64,000 nucleotides of DNA from NCBI GenBank assembly GCA_002633005.1, contig NMRA01000103.1:222690-286689 (forward strand), in the 5' to 3' direction. Positions 42,904-55,749 of this stretch are shown here, one piece after another (position 1 is the first letter of the stretch; every line of letters starts with the position of its first letter). The stretch is from Phoronis australis. Taxonomy: Eukaryota; Phoronida; Phoronidae. The notes under the pieces were generated by a model. That model did no database searches, had not been told where the DNA came from, and saw nothing but the letters and a program-made list of their open reading frames with translations. Made by a program: the position numbers and the translations under genes.

Positions 42904-45900
42904 ATTGGCTATAAACAGCACATTGGGAAAATGCAGATCCGAACTGTGGATTTGTGAGTTTAGTTAAACTGAAATGCAATTAGCCGTTCAGACCATTGAA
43001 AATCACGTGACCATAGACAACTTAATGATGTCTATGTACTCAGTGAGGTAACAGGCGAAATCACGCATAGTTATTTGTCAACACCCAAAATTCGAAACGA
43101 AAAGGGTCACGTACATATTCGATGAGCGGTACCCATATAGGTCCTCAAATTGGCCCAGAGAATTGAAGCCATGTGGGTCAGTGGACTCATAGTCACGTTC
43201 TTCTAAAATCATCCCTGGACAGGGAGACAATTTGGATTTTTGATAGAATTAACCTTATTTCCTAATGTTCAAGTTTAGGCCGAAACTGGTGGTCGAGTCC
43301 CCTGGTTTGAGGAGTAGGGTCATTTATGATTCCTGTATATTTCCCCCTAAGTCAAGTTCCCTTTTATTGCCTTTTGGCAGTCAACACAAAGCGGTGGCAA
43401 CCTTCTTTGGCCGCGTTAAAAATCCGATGACGCAACTTTGCGAGTTATTCAGAGCACGCCTCTTTAATTCAAGTTGGTCTCGTTAAACGGTAAAACAAGC
43501 TTATAAAGAAAACTATTATGCGTTTAGGTTTCTACCTAATGAGTTAAATGCTGGATTACTACACATTCTTAATATCAAAATAAATCTCTTACATACTATT
43601 GACGCAAGCTTATGCCTGTTATTTTATCGACCAACCTTTATCCATGTTCAACTGTTGCAGAGACAAAGAACGCGGATTGGTCAAGGAAATCTATAGAGGC
43701 TAATCCGTCATCCGTGCTAACGAGTTCTGATGCTTAACTAGCGACAACTACATGCCCAAAGCAAGTGTTGCAGTTCGCACAAAGAGTGATTAAACGCGAG
43801 GCAACATTTGTATGCACTTGACTATAATCGTTGTGACAGAAAGGTTTCATTGTTTGAAAAGTTTTGTTTTCACCGCTTTCAAAAATCTGAGAGTGCTGTT
43901 GACTGCGGACACCATTCTTGACCACAATAACACTATTGCTTTATTAGTTCTAACAATCTCAGTAGAATCCAATAGTTACTCCGTAAATGGGTGCAGTGGT
44001 AATACACTAACTCCACGTATTGACTCGATTTGACTACATCGCTTCCTTCAAGTAAATAAAAGTAGAGAATGTTCTCATTATGCGATTGTCGTTCACGCAG
44101 TGTAATAAACACTTCTTGACGTACATGTAAGACCAAGTTTAAGTGAAATGGTTCGGAGAGATCGCAGTCCGCCACATTACTAGAGGCGCTAAACGTCTGT
44201 TGACCAATAACACAGTATTTTAAGCCCATTTGAGTGTTTTAAAGTAACCGGTTTCGATTTCTGCAAAAAATGGCAGCCAACGGCGAGAAATTATGGCAAT
44301 TTATAATGAAATCGCAGTAACTAAACACAGGCCGGGGATTTTGTTACCCAGCGATAATACAAAAATGTGTTTTTGGCTGTAAAACTGACCATGTCTCTTT
44401 TAGAAAGAACCACGCTGTCAGACAATGGCGGACCTCTTTCAGTAACTGAAGAGAATGATATGCATAAAACACGATCGGTTCCTTTACAGGTCGTGAAGTA
44501 GTCATATTTTGAAATCCTGCTTGTCTTCGTTTGCTGCTGATGCCAGTCTTCACATCATACATGAAAGTCGCAAATTTTCCAGCCATTTGGGGGCACGTAA
44601 TTTTGTCGATCAAATTTGAACTTGCAACTCCATTCAACAATTTCCATGATTCTAATTTCGTGGTAAACGAAGTGTAAAGCAAAGGTGAAATTTAGAAAAC
44701 CAATTTAAAAAGACGTGTTGTGGCCAAATACGTTGTGCCATCGGCAAACGTCTCCGTCAAAACAACCTGGGTGGTGAGCAGGGAACTCTGGCTATAGCGA
44801 GCGGAAGAAATACATTTCATATGCATCTGTTTTGTTTGTCCGTTATCAACAGTTCCGTACTACACGTATCCTAGGCTTAAAATTTATGTCACTGCAACAT
44901 CTTCATATGTAATCTACCTATCTTTGGTCAATGTGGGAGACGGAAACGGCCGGAAGTCCCGCCAATAACGAGGTCTTGCGGCCTACATTTGTATGATGCA
45001 GGCTTTCTAAAATGCGCACCTACCGGGTATAAAGATTCGGTTTCCCAAATCAGCTTTCAGATTTTTCGTTAAACTTAAAAAATATGATTAAGGAAAAGAA
45101 ATTGAGATACGAAAATACAATTTTATTATTCATGTTCACTTATCACTGAGGTGGTCACAAACATTCAACAAAATCAGAATTCGCAAAATTACGTTTCACT
45201 CTGCACATACATGCATGTACACATGCACGCACACACACGCGCGCGCGCGCACCCGCACATACACACACATACACACAAATATATACAGCAATGCAATTTC
45301 AATCACTGGCAGAATAAAATGGGTTTCAGCGGCTCCCATTTTTATGCAAATAAAAGGATTTGTGGTAGTTTCCGAAAATGCTTTCCGTCCATGGGATTCC
45401 GCAACAGATAAATTTTTGTGTTGGCAAACCAACTCCCGCGCCCATGTTCTGGCCACTTAAATGTGATTAGGTGTCGGATTAAGCCAGGTTTATCGGGGAC
45501 TTTTAGCAAAACATTGTCTGAAGCCTCACTCTGAGCTCATTGATAGACACAATCCCTGCCGGTCGCTAAAATGTCTTACCTCCAACTCTGAGATGTTACT
45601 ATGCTGGGGAGACAGAATTTTGGAACTCCCTGGCCTTGGTCGACAATTTTTTTCACCCCATCCTCGGTCAGCACATCTCAAAGCGCTGCTGTGGTTACGA
45701 AGCGTACGCCTAAGCCGAGGCTTACATGTAATTGGTTTAATGGATAATCCGGAACTGCAGTCACTGCTGCATGGAATTTAATTTTGGCCCATAATACAAA
45801 GAGAACTACAGAGGCGGATTCATCATTCTATTGGCTCTGAGCTCGAGCAGGAAATTAATATAGTAACACCAAAGATAATGTACCTTTTAGCGCTCAATAA

Positions 45901-46900
45901 TACGCCACATTCCAGGTGCACCTTTGACCCCGTCATAAAATAACGACAGAAAAAAAACGTTTTGCCACAGTTGTTTTATTTACCGAGGCGCTCCTAGATT
46001 CAACGTTTTGTAAAATACGAAGTGTCAACTATCCAACCACACCAGTTGCACATTTGCATTTGTGTAATATAATGGTAATATAAAATGTATCCCGTCAATA
46101 TTGTCGTTGTGGTAATTACAAACAGGATCATGATCACAAACTTAGGCCAGTGTAGGTCGAAGTAAAAAATTCTCGCAGGCTTCGCAAGCGAAACTTACAA
46201 TGAAGCAGTCTTCACTACCGCTGGAGATTATCACGGCCAACTTCTTATAATACAAACTTTCTTTGGTCAACAGTTTTGCACGAAGTAAGCGCACTATACA
46301 GTCCCCTCAGGGCCTTGTGGCACCAACGCTACATGAACCTATACACGTATGTCTCAATACGGGAAAACCGAGTGGGAACCGACTTGGCGTGATACAAGGC
46401 TGGACGAGAAGCACATTCACTTTTTAACTTGGACAAACTTGCCCGTTTTCGGACGTCCTCATCTTGTTTCGTCAAAATGTTAAGACTGACTCAGAATGAC
46501 TTTGGCGTGACACGGTGTAGTTTTACACGTCAGTGACTTACTAGCCATGTAAAAACGTAGACGCCAGTGATCGGTTGCATGTTCCATAAATTTTCCATGC
46601 ATTTGTAGACTCAATTTTGCTCTATTTTTCAATTCCACTTTATCTTTTTGTGGGTTCCTTTTGTGACATATTCTAACAATATATCTGAAAATTGAGGCCT
46701 TGCTTCAATGAAAGTAAATCACATGGACTATGTCGTAAATTAGGGGCGCTGCATACATAGGTCATAAAATAACGTTTACTCTTGATATATATCACAAAGT
46801 CCACAAATGTGCTAACAATTTATGGAACATAGCTCAGCCTCTGTCGGGACCATTTCATGCGATGCGTGTTATAATGCCCTTTTTATCAACGGGCGTGAAT
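42904..46900. other. Intergenic, no assured gene
   Basis: A 112-codon minus-strand ORF at 44344-44682 is the longest frame but has no recognised motif or splice context. Confidence 0.4.
45210..45285. repeat. (CA)n/(CG)n microsatellite
   Basis: Alternating CA, CG and ACAT repeats; the ORFs across it are artefacts. Confidence 0.9.
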
Positions 46901-46904
46901 CCGG

Positions 46905-47160
46905 AGTGCGTTCCGTAAACCAAGAGATCACGCAAGACCACGCAAAAACACGTCAATGAACGTTGGCCTTATTTGCAAATGTTTGACGCCTTAGTATTGT
47001 AACCCAGTGAAGCGGCGGCCACTGAAGTGATTGGTCGGTGAGGTTGGAATGTTGAGTTATGGGATAGATATTCATTGTCTCCGTTCAATAAGCGAACTCT
47101 TTTCGTCGTTATTTTGTTCATGGCTAATACATGTATCTTTGGTCTGCGGAACTCAGCCCT
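46905..47160. mobile_element. MITE of the GCGTTCCGTA family
   Basis: Left end GTGCGTTCCGTAAACCAAGA and, inverted, GCTGAGTTCCGCAGACCAAA at the right end, about 256 bp. Confidence 0.65.
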
Positions 47161-47878
47161 CGGATCTTTTCATGAAAAATAAAAGATACTCTTGTCTTTA
47201 CATAAATCAGTTTAAACACAGTATGAGTTTAGTTAGTCGAAAATACCAATAAAATATAAACAATACTGATCTTTCAGCCCTCTTTGCTCTATGTGTTTGC
47301 CTTAATGTACATGTACCGTTAGTTTTAAGTTTTGTTAAAATGTGGTCGGGAAATCCACGGAAACCTCATTACATATGGCGGCAGTAGAGTGAGTACCCAC
47401 AATACATGAGTCATATGTCACTAATTGCGGCGGCCATTTTAGGTGGTAGTGGAACACTGAAAATAAAAATTAAACGAAAAAATCGCACAAAATTCAACTA
47501 AAGATAATATACCCACTTCATTTTAGTTAAAAACTTTATAAACGGAATTTAACATAAGTTATTTCAGTTAAAACTCAAGTCCGAATAATACTCACTCACA
47601 ATGTAACTATATGTACGGCAGATTGACGACCTTTGTTAAAACGAGATTCATGCGCATATCTAGAATCCAAACAGATTTTCAAATTTTTGCATATTGTTTT
47701 CAACGCTTTTACGGACATTGTCCAGGAAACTTATACAATGCAATACAAACTGGTTGGACAAGTTTTCATGCCGTCGACGCCAAATATCAATACTTTGGCA
47801 ACAAAACTTGAAGATGTCAGCGATCATTCCATTGAAAGCTTTCTGTTACCTTCCACAACTGTAGGTACATGATCACAC

Positions 47879-47884
47879 TTTAAT
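47879..47884 (-). promoter_or_regulatory. Poly(A) signal candidate of bsx
   Basis: ATTAAA on the minus strand about 110 bp beyond the bsx stop codon. Confidence 0.4.
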
Positions 47885-47993
47885 ATTTTTGCACCGTCAC
47901 ATGTAACAAGTCTACAGTAGGTGCCAAACACAGCGTTATTGAAATGTTTTTCAATTTTCTGCTGGCAAGCGAGTACTTAAGTCAGCTTTACAA

Positions 47994-48110
47994 CTAACTT
48001 GTCTCAAAGTCTGAAACATTGTCTTCATATTCCGCAGATTGATCCGAACATGACGGCTTTTTGGTCACCTTTTTATGCTTCATGCGTCTGTTTTGAAACC
48101 ACGTTTTCAC
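47994..48110 (-). CDS. bsx: bsx exon 3 (homeodomain helix 3 and C-terminus)
   Basis: Acceptor AAATTGCAG followed in phase 0 by [14 protein letters not shown], then an acidic tail and TAG at 47996-47994. Confidence 0.95.
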   Translation of the reverse strand: MKTWFQNRRMKHKKVTKKPSCSDQSAEYEDNVSDFETS

Positions 48111-51100
48111 CTGCAATTTAGTATGCATAGAATGAGAGATAAAGTTTGAATCGTGACGTGCATGTACATACATATGTTACGTTAAAACCACTCGAAGACA
48201 CTCCTGTCTTCCGCTTCATTTTCGTCAATTCGTGATACAAAAAAGATCACGGTCAACGTCTGCCAAAATGAGGAACTCTAAACATGTGCTCGTACTTTCC
48301 CACAAAAATCGACCCTATTCTTATATATTTTCGTGATAATCTGAGTTCCTGGTTACCGTCTAGTTTGAAATTCCTGCGTTTAAGGGTAAAATGGCCCAAT
48401 TTTGAATATTCGACACTAGAAAAACAAACAAATACATGTACGCAGAGGCAATGTAAAATTGGCTGCATAGGGATATTTCGCTTCCTAATTTCTCCAGTGT
48501 TTGGACGTGACATAAAGTCAAAGATATCTTCGCAACATAAATGCCTTTTCCAAACATTTTGTAGAAGGGGGTACAGGAAATTCATACGATTGTATATACA
48601 GGGTGTCCCAGGAATGATCTCGGGATATACAAATCTGGGAGTTCAAGTTCAGTTCCCGCCATCAGTCTGCGCCCGGGAACCTGGCTTCTGTGTTATTACA
48701 CCTTGCTGTAAAATAGGCGAACCGTCACGTGCTCTGTACGTACGCGAATAGCAAACTAAATGCTCTGGAGAACAAAAACTTATCGCGCAATGCTATCGGA
48801 AACTCAAAAACGTCAAGTTTTGATTTAGGTCAGTGGTTTTCTCTTGCTCCTTATTCAGTTCGGAAGCGATTCCATGAGCTTGGTTTAGAGAAACAAAAAA
48901 TATCATTTTCCCGAACCCAGAACTCACCTTTAATTTGACTAAGGATTATTTTGATACCAATATCATAGTAGAAGGTGCCTAAATCAAAATTTGTTTCTTT
49001 ACAGAAACCACTGGTTTAATGGTGCCTAACGGAGTTCGACACAGTTTACCGAAAAGCCGAAAAGCAGCCGTTCTTTTACGACGCTGACTAACCCATAAAA
49101 CACTTGAATGCGATTTTGTAATTCAAACAACAGATTATTTACTTTGAAAATGTCGGGCGGGCGACATCAAAATTTCAGTGACGTCATGCTCAGCAATACA
49201 CAACACCTAGTGAAAATATTTGGTGTGACTTACTATAGACAGCCATTTTGAATTTATTAAAGAAGAAATTTGTTCGTCTTATATTGTTACCATCAACTTA
49301 TTTCATTTCATAATGCCAACAACATAACTAAATCTAGTAAAATGCACTGGGGTAAGAGAAATTTTCAAACGGCGCACATTCTCATTGGACGCTGTTCGAG
49401 CTAAAATACCACGAAGTCAGCTACCCTTATTTTTTTCTTCTTCAATAGAATATGCAATGGGTATCAAATCAAAATACAAAAGAAAAAAATCAACGGTGTA
49501 ACGTGTTAGGGTAGTAGTGTTTGTAGAAGCCATCCAGCTAAACTTTGGATCACTCAAAATCCAGGAAAAACGATTACCTACCCCGACGTAAGAAAATAAG
49601 TAAATTGAAAAATATGTTTAAAGCCGGAAAACATAAAACTGACATCGTGTAAGGAAATAAACCCATTTTCAAAAGTATTTTAGTCACTAATTTAACTAGA
49701 AGTGCTTTTTTAATAACCATTGAAAATTTTTTATTTTACGAAAGGTGCCTTGTTTAGGCGGCCGTAAGGAACATACTAATTCGTAGGCGCGAGCATACCT
49801 GTTTTGCAAATTTGTAGTTAGACAGACAAAATACAAAATATGGAAATTTAAAAGCTCAATTGTAAATTGAAACTGTGTCAAAAACCCTTAAATCAGTAAT
49901 TAATGTACGATGCAGTTATTAATTGTCATTTGAATCGCACCCTGACAAACTTACATACTAAATGTACAAGTACATTCACACTTGGGGACTGTGGAAGACT
50001 TTGGAGATATACAAAAACTCAAAAGACATTTTGTGATATAATGCGATTGTTAGGTCGTTTTTTCAAGTTTATGTTATGCTCATATAAATAGTTGCACTGC
50101 GCACGAGCAGTGGACATTGCTTCCGGCAGAACCATGACTGTGGTCCTTAGACCGGAACGCGAGAACCTCCAGCCTCACGAAAATGCTAGATAATGCAAGA
50201 CTTCGGGAGATATCATTAGTCATGTACGTGATCACACTAGCTGCCTTCACGACCTCGCCAGTACGACCGGTTTTAGAGCCGGTTTAGGACTACCTTTCGT
50301 GGATGCAAGAAACTCGCAAAAACTCAAGATCACGCAAGTCGTCCCGATATACCATAATTCACTGCAAGTGAAGCACGGGGTCAGCGTTTCTCTCGAGCAT
50401 CTTGCTTCTGTGAAACGCAGCCCACAAGACTGGTGAAAGAAGCAAATGTGATAATGTAATACCATGTACTTGTACATGGCGGTAGCTCGCGCGATCTTGC
50501 CTTTTCGTGTAGTTCCCGTGTCTGCGGATCTCAACCCTGGACAACGATCGGGAGCTGTGAAACTCGTCCGTACATGTACATGTATCATCTAGACACGCCG
50601 ACAGTACGCACCTGTCCCTCCAAAACCACAAGCTTGCATAAACTGTAAAAAGCGACCACAAACCTGTGTTTCTGTCAAATTCAGGTGGTTCGCTAAATCG
50701 ATTCTTTCAGGCGTCGACAAATAACGCTGTGTGTCGAACCTTGTCTCGAGCCCGTGGAGCTGGTGATCGCTGAAGACGGTTCGTGCCTTTCGGCGTCGGC
50801 TGTGTTTTCCAGAAGTGTCCTGGTGGAAGTAATGAGTAAATGGGAAACCTGCAAAAATAAAAGAATTGTGAAAATTTTTTGTTTTGCAGACGGGTATTTC
50901 GTCGCATTGTGTTTGCGCGTGACGTGTGGGTATCGAAGGAATACATGACTGGATACAATGAAACTGGAAGGTAATATCTTTAACGTGATGTAATATTATC
51001 GATTTTTAAATCGATAATATAACTTAAAAGTTTTCAACTTGCTGTGCCTTTTTAAAGCACGGTCCACGTATAAATGTGAACAGATGAAAGAAAACAAAAC

Positions 51101-54100
51101 CATGTTTCTTACGGATGCAATTTTTGTCATCCACTTTTGTAATCCTGAACAAAGAAAAATCCAGCGATGCATAAATCGCACAACGAAATTTATGTCCTCA
51201 ATTTCTGTGACAAGACCATTTCGTAACGACGATTCTTTTATTACATTTTTATCAGCAAAATGGAATAATTTGATCACATTATACTCATGGTGATTGGCCA
51301 ACAGTTGTATTAAAAGCCCTTTCTGATTGGTAAAATATACCTATGCTTTTATAATCCCTCTCAATTCAAAGCACTTACAATAACTTACTCGTTTTGAATA
51401 GTATTGTGAACCCCCCTCCTATCGCTAAAAGAGAAACGGCATTAAGACATTTCAATTGTTCATTTTTATTAACAGGAGTAAGAGGGACCTTGGCAGACGA
51501 GCTGAACGCTGTTACACCGTCTAGCCAAAACGCTTTACCCAATTGAAGAATTATAGGCGGGTCATTAGGAAACAAAATTGCAGGGAGTTAACAAATTAAC
51601 TTGTCAATTGGCGGCTAAAATGTTAAAAGAACGACTGCAGGTAAATGAAGGATCCGGGCAATTAGTCCTGCTTTTTATTATTGGGGATTTGAGAATAAAT
51701 TATAAAATAGTTTCAATAATTTCAGACACCAGAAAATGGCCACGTGTTAGATTTTGTGATAAATAATCTTTTTGCGTTGTCTTTTTAACAACGCAGGGCT
51801 GTAAATCACATGAAACACAATGACTGGCTTTAAGGGAATAAGTGTGTTGCATGCGCAACCATAATTTAAGTGCTATACTTTTACGGCGAATTTGGAAATT
51901 GGGAAATTTTGTTGCGTGTTTTGTGGAATCAGAAAGCTGTCTTGTGTGCGTGACCAGACAAAACTCCATTTATCGTAAACAATCACTTAAATCCCTCATT
52001 GTACATTTGTCCTATTTAAATTAGTTACCATCCTTTAAAATATTAAAATATTTTACTTGTCAGGGTCGGGTGCAATGGCCACATTATGTAATTTACAATG
52101 AATTATCAGGGTTATAATTTTAAGATAACATTCAGTATTACCGCATATGCTGGTTTGTGGCCAAATGTACATGTAGTTTTCTCTTCGTCACTGAAATGCT
52201 TTTTACAAAACCAGTGAGTGTTTCGATAGTGTTGACCGCAAGACAGTTATCACAGTCAAGAAGGTTGTAGGTGCATGACGCAAGTAAAATTTTCTTAATT
52301 TTACGCTTTGCATTCGTCATTTCCTCTTTATTTTGTTTAAGTGACAAAAACAATCGTTTTCCGAAATCAGCCCCAACATGGACCGTATCCAAACTTCTTG
52401 CCTCCTAACTAAACGCTGTGCTGGTTGAGCTAATTTGCACTCCGTTAATGGTGGAGTATTTTAAGCATAATTATTGGTAAAGTCACAGACCTTGAAACCA
52501 TCGAATGTAAAGGAGACAGTGGCGAGAATTGGTGATTTGTTATTAGATCAAGGAAGGACAAACTTCAAGAAGTCTATCACATGCATCAACAATCGTCAAA
52601 ATGCGACAATGTCCGTTCAACGCTTTATAAACCGAATCGAACCACGACTCATATTAAATGAGGTACCTTTCCAAATTATACTCTGTCTTAAAATAACAGC
52701 GTTTTTCTTGAATGAATAGAATTTACAATTTTTAAGCATGATTTTTAGACAGCCATTGATCGATTGGCCGAAAAGATCCTACAGGCGTTCAATTTTTGAA
52801 ACCTACATTTAAATGACAAGCGTACGTAAAAAAGCGAGCTTACGTAAAGGATTTAAAATCTTATATGTTTTGGTTGAAGAAATTCGCTTGATGTCCTAAA
52901 TAAGTAAGCAATATATTTAAGTTGAAGTAAAGTCATTACGGGATTTTAATCGTCTGTCACAAGTAATCTTACGTCGAGCGGGTCGATTACATTGCAAACA
53001 ATATTTTGTTACCTCTTCGTGCCGACATAGAAATAGCAGGGAACGATTGCCAAAAATTTAATAACTAACATAGAAGTACAATAATCACATCCTATTATCG
53101 AATTAATCAAATTCAAAACGGGTCTTGAAAATTCTTCAATTAATGCTAAATAAAAAATATCCATAAAGTGATAATGCAAATCCAGTATCAAGTACCACGT
53201 CCTAACTAAAAGCATTATTTCTCAATTTGGACAACTTAAATTTCGGAATTTTGTGGCTTGTTAGAAACTAACATGATGAAGAAAAAATGAAAGTTAAGCT
53301 TAATTTTTAGCACTCTTAATTAGCTGCATTACCTCTCGTAGTTACGGCGTTAATTGCTGCCAATTGTGTAACTATCGAAAGCGGCTGATAAGTGTGCAGA
53401 GGACATTTTGCAATCCAGCAAAACACGCATTAAATTTTACTTTTATACATAATCTCCGTTGTATACAAACCAGGTTTGTCGCAGTTTATGTTATACAGAA
53501 TCCTTTGCAATAGGTTATGATTTCTGTCCGTGGGAAGTTTTATTGAAATGTTGTTAAGCGAATACGAAGTATTAACGTCAGCTCATCGTCGGTCAGACAC
53601 GATAATTGCAATTTCCCTGTCTGTCACGCGAAGGCAGGCGGACTGACACAGGCGATATCTGCTAAACACACCATGACTACTATAAAGGAGTGTAACTCGA
53701 CTTTGTCAAACAGTTAACAAATTACCGTGTTCTACAGCACTGTACAGGCAATCAGGGAACTCGTGGTCGTCAGATTATCGGACTTCAGTGTACCGTAATG
53801 ACACGTGTGACATCGCACAAGTGGTAGATAGTGGTGATCGTCCTATAGGTGTTTTTTCATGATCAAAAAGTGCGTAGTACTTCTGAACTAAGCTTGACCA
53901 CGTCACCTGAGGACGAGCTTGCTTTTCTCAGTATTCTATTCCGTTACTGGACTGCACTGCACACTTTAGTAACGGTTGCCCTGTGAACCTGAACGCCACC
54001 AGCCAAGGCTTGAGAATATTAGCGGAAAATTTTGGGCTTCTGGCTTGATTAATGATTTCAAGCTACAACTTTTGTCTGGAGCATGCACACCTAATGGTTC

Positions 54101-54577
54101 CGAGCCTATTGTGGAAGTGTTGAAAATAAATCTAAATAAAAAAAAATGTTATATTACATTTTATGTAGATAAAAACAACGTTATGCCGAATCGCTCACAT
54201 GTCCGATTTCAATTATTAGCAAACTATATCAAACAGACTTGAAATTTTTTCGCTTTCTGCATCACCAACTTACCGTGGGTAGTAAGGACAAACGGTCGGT
54301 GAGGGAGAGACTTGGCCGCCAAAAATTGACTAACATCTCCAGCCACTGTGCATGGGCTTACAGGGAATCCAAATGTTGTCGACGAAACGGCGGCATACGA
54401 CGGGTAAGTGCATCTCAAAGGTCCCGGGATCCTGTTCTGGACCAAAACCATGTCTTTGAAATCAGAGTTTCGCGCTTTTGGCTTTTCCAGTAAAATGTCA
54501 TCAATTTTAAAAGACGTCGTCGATGGTTTTCTCGGCGTTGGCAAAACCATTGTTGAATTGCTGGCAAGAAAATCCAT
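47994..54577 (-). CDS. bsx: Brain-specific homeobox transcription factor Bsx (bsh orthologue)
   Basis: Three exons (54577-54274, 50848-50664, 48110-47994) with intron phases 1 and 0 give a 201-residue protein with a single terminal stop. The start ATG sits in ACCATGG, a good Kozak context. Residues 21-30 ([10 protein letters not shown]) match the eh1-like repressor motif near the N-terminus of Bsx proteins. The region before the homeodomain contains FVLTTHG and [16 protein letters not shown]. The homeodomain spans about 120-179, with W48, F49, Q50, N51 and R53 in [14 protein letters not shown], which is the Bsx signature. The intron between homeodomain residues 44 and 45 and the intron after TTHG are in positions I associate with this family. 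The C-terminal tail is short (22 residues) and acidic. Family members are nuclear DNA-binding regulators of neuronal and hypothalamic or optic-lobe fates. Confidence 0.96.
48111..50663. other. bsx intron 2
   Basis: Contains a plus-strand ORF of 155 codons (48284-48751) that I reject as a gene. It includes the transposon-like motif CAGGGTGTCCCAGGAATG near 48600. A GC-richer region at 50140-50530 has imperfect ends like the GCGTTCCGTA MITE family. Confidence 0.5.
50664..50848 (-). CDS. bsx: bsx exon 2 (homeodomain residues 1-44)
   Basis: Acceptor ATTTTTGCAG, donor CACAG then GTTTGT. The split Gly codon joins exon 1. It contains [18 protein letters not shown] and [12 protein letters not shown], helices 1 and 2 of the homeodomain. 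Confidence 0.95.
50849..54273. other. bsx intron 1
   Basis: 3.4 kb without other exons. Several homeodomain-type TAATTA or TTAATT cores occur, for example around 53310-53360 (TTAATTAGCTGCATTA, GTTAATTGCTG), so regulatory elements are plausible but not proven. Confidence 0.4.
54274..54577 (-). CDS. bsx: bsx exon 1 (eh1-like motif)
   Basis: 101 codons plus one base; donor CACG then GTAAGT, a perfect consensus. Encodes MDFLASNS, the [14 protein letters not shown] motif and a Ser/Thr/Pro-rich linker. Confidence 0.93.
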
Positions 54578-54675
54578 GGTATAGACTTCGAAAAAGCCTA
54601 TCTTTCGTGTATTAAGTGTTGTCCGCAGTGACTGCAAGTCGTCAGGGAATTGTATTGTTTCCTTCTAATCGCTTG

Positions 54676-54684
54676 CTATTTATG
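54676..54684 (-). promoter_or_regulatory. bsx: TATA-like element of bsx
   Basis: CATAAATAG on the minus strand about 100 bp before the ATG, which would give a 5' UTR of roughly 70 bases. Weak consensus, so tentative. Confidence 0.35.
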
Positions 54685-55099
54685 CAATCGGTCCTTATTT
54701 CCATAATTACTCCGACTGTGTGGCTGTCATTAATGGGAGTACGGGCGCGGCGAAGGAATCTCAGCTTCTTGAAAGTAGTTCGCATGTCGCGATGGGGCTC
54801 GTTGCTGGCTACAGCCTGTAAAATCTCCACAAATGGTGAGAGTCGTTATGAAGGAAGCTCAAGCTACGTATGCACACTCACCCTGCCGACATTTGGAGTC
54901 ACACAACAGAACTGTGCATGGCTTCATGTCCGTCAGATTATTAGGCTACATTTAATAGAATATGAACGATTTCTGTACTGATTTACTTTCTCAAAACTAG
55001 CAGTAGGATCCTTCTCAATACGAAAACTCCCCATCACTGTCACTTTTTTAATAAAATTAGTTGCTCGCAATGTTGAGCCCGACGACAGCTCACCACACA

Positions 55100-55116
55100 C
55101 GCATATATATATATAC

Positions 55117-55159
<43 letters not shown>

Positions 55160-55400
55160 TATGTATGTGTGTATGTATGTACAGTAGGTTATGTATGTAT
55201 GTTTGTATGTATGTGTGTGTGTGTGTGTGTGNNNNNNNNNNNTGTGTGTGTGTGTGTGTGTGTAAGTGCGTGCATGTATGCGTGTGTATGTATGCATGTA
55301 CGTATGTACGTATGTATGTACATGTAAGTATATATGCATGTATATATGTATGTTTGTATGTGTGTATGTGTGTATGTATGTATGTATGTATGTATGTATG
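55100..55400. repeat. (GT)n and (TATG)n microsatellite
   Basis: TATA, GTGT and TATGTATG repeats interrupted by an 11-N gap at 55232-55242. It lies about 0.5 kb upstream of bsx. Confidence 0.95.
55232..55242. other. Assembly gap (11 N) in the microsatellite
   Basis: Short N run within (GT)n; array length is therefore uncertain. Confidence 1.
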
Positions 55401-55749
55401 TACACGTGATGATTACGTAACTTGTGACAAAAATTGTCTTCTTTAAGTGTGAATAAATTATTCCCCAGATGTAATGCTAATTTGATTCATGCTAGTAATT
55501 TTATGCGTTTACTTGTAATTGTGACCTAAACAAAAATGCTGACTGGTCAAAAAATAAATGATGCTGTAGAAGACTTATTACGGCTGTCATAAAAGTCTGC
55601 TTCCTTCGGGCATTGAGAAACCAGTGTGTCCAGGACAGACTTATCCAGACGTACTGGCACACTTTCGCAGATTTAAAGGTACTTTCTCCGTTTTCATGAA
55701 CGAATATCAGCACAGGGCAGGTTGACATGTGGTCTTTTCTTAAACCCTG

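Noticed and set aside
44344-44682. 112-codon minus-strand ORF
   Set aside because: No recognisable motif, splice context or promoter; could be an exon but nothing positive supports it.
45151-45460. ORFs of 81-86 codons over a CA/CG repeat
   Set aside because: Microsatellite translation, no exon context.
48284-48751. 155-codon plus-strand ORF in bsx intron 2
   Set aside because: Longest clean ORF of the intron, but overlaps opposite-strand ORFs, has no domain and runs into the transposon-like CAGGGTGTCCCAGG motif; likely chance or repeat.
55040-55446. ORFs of 88-121 codons with Cys/Val or His/Thr repeats
   Set aside because: Artefacts of the (GT)n/(TATG)n microsatellite.
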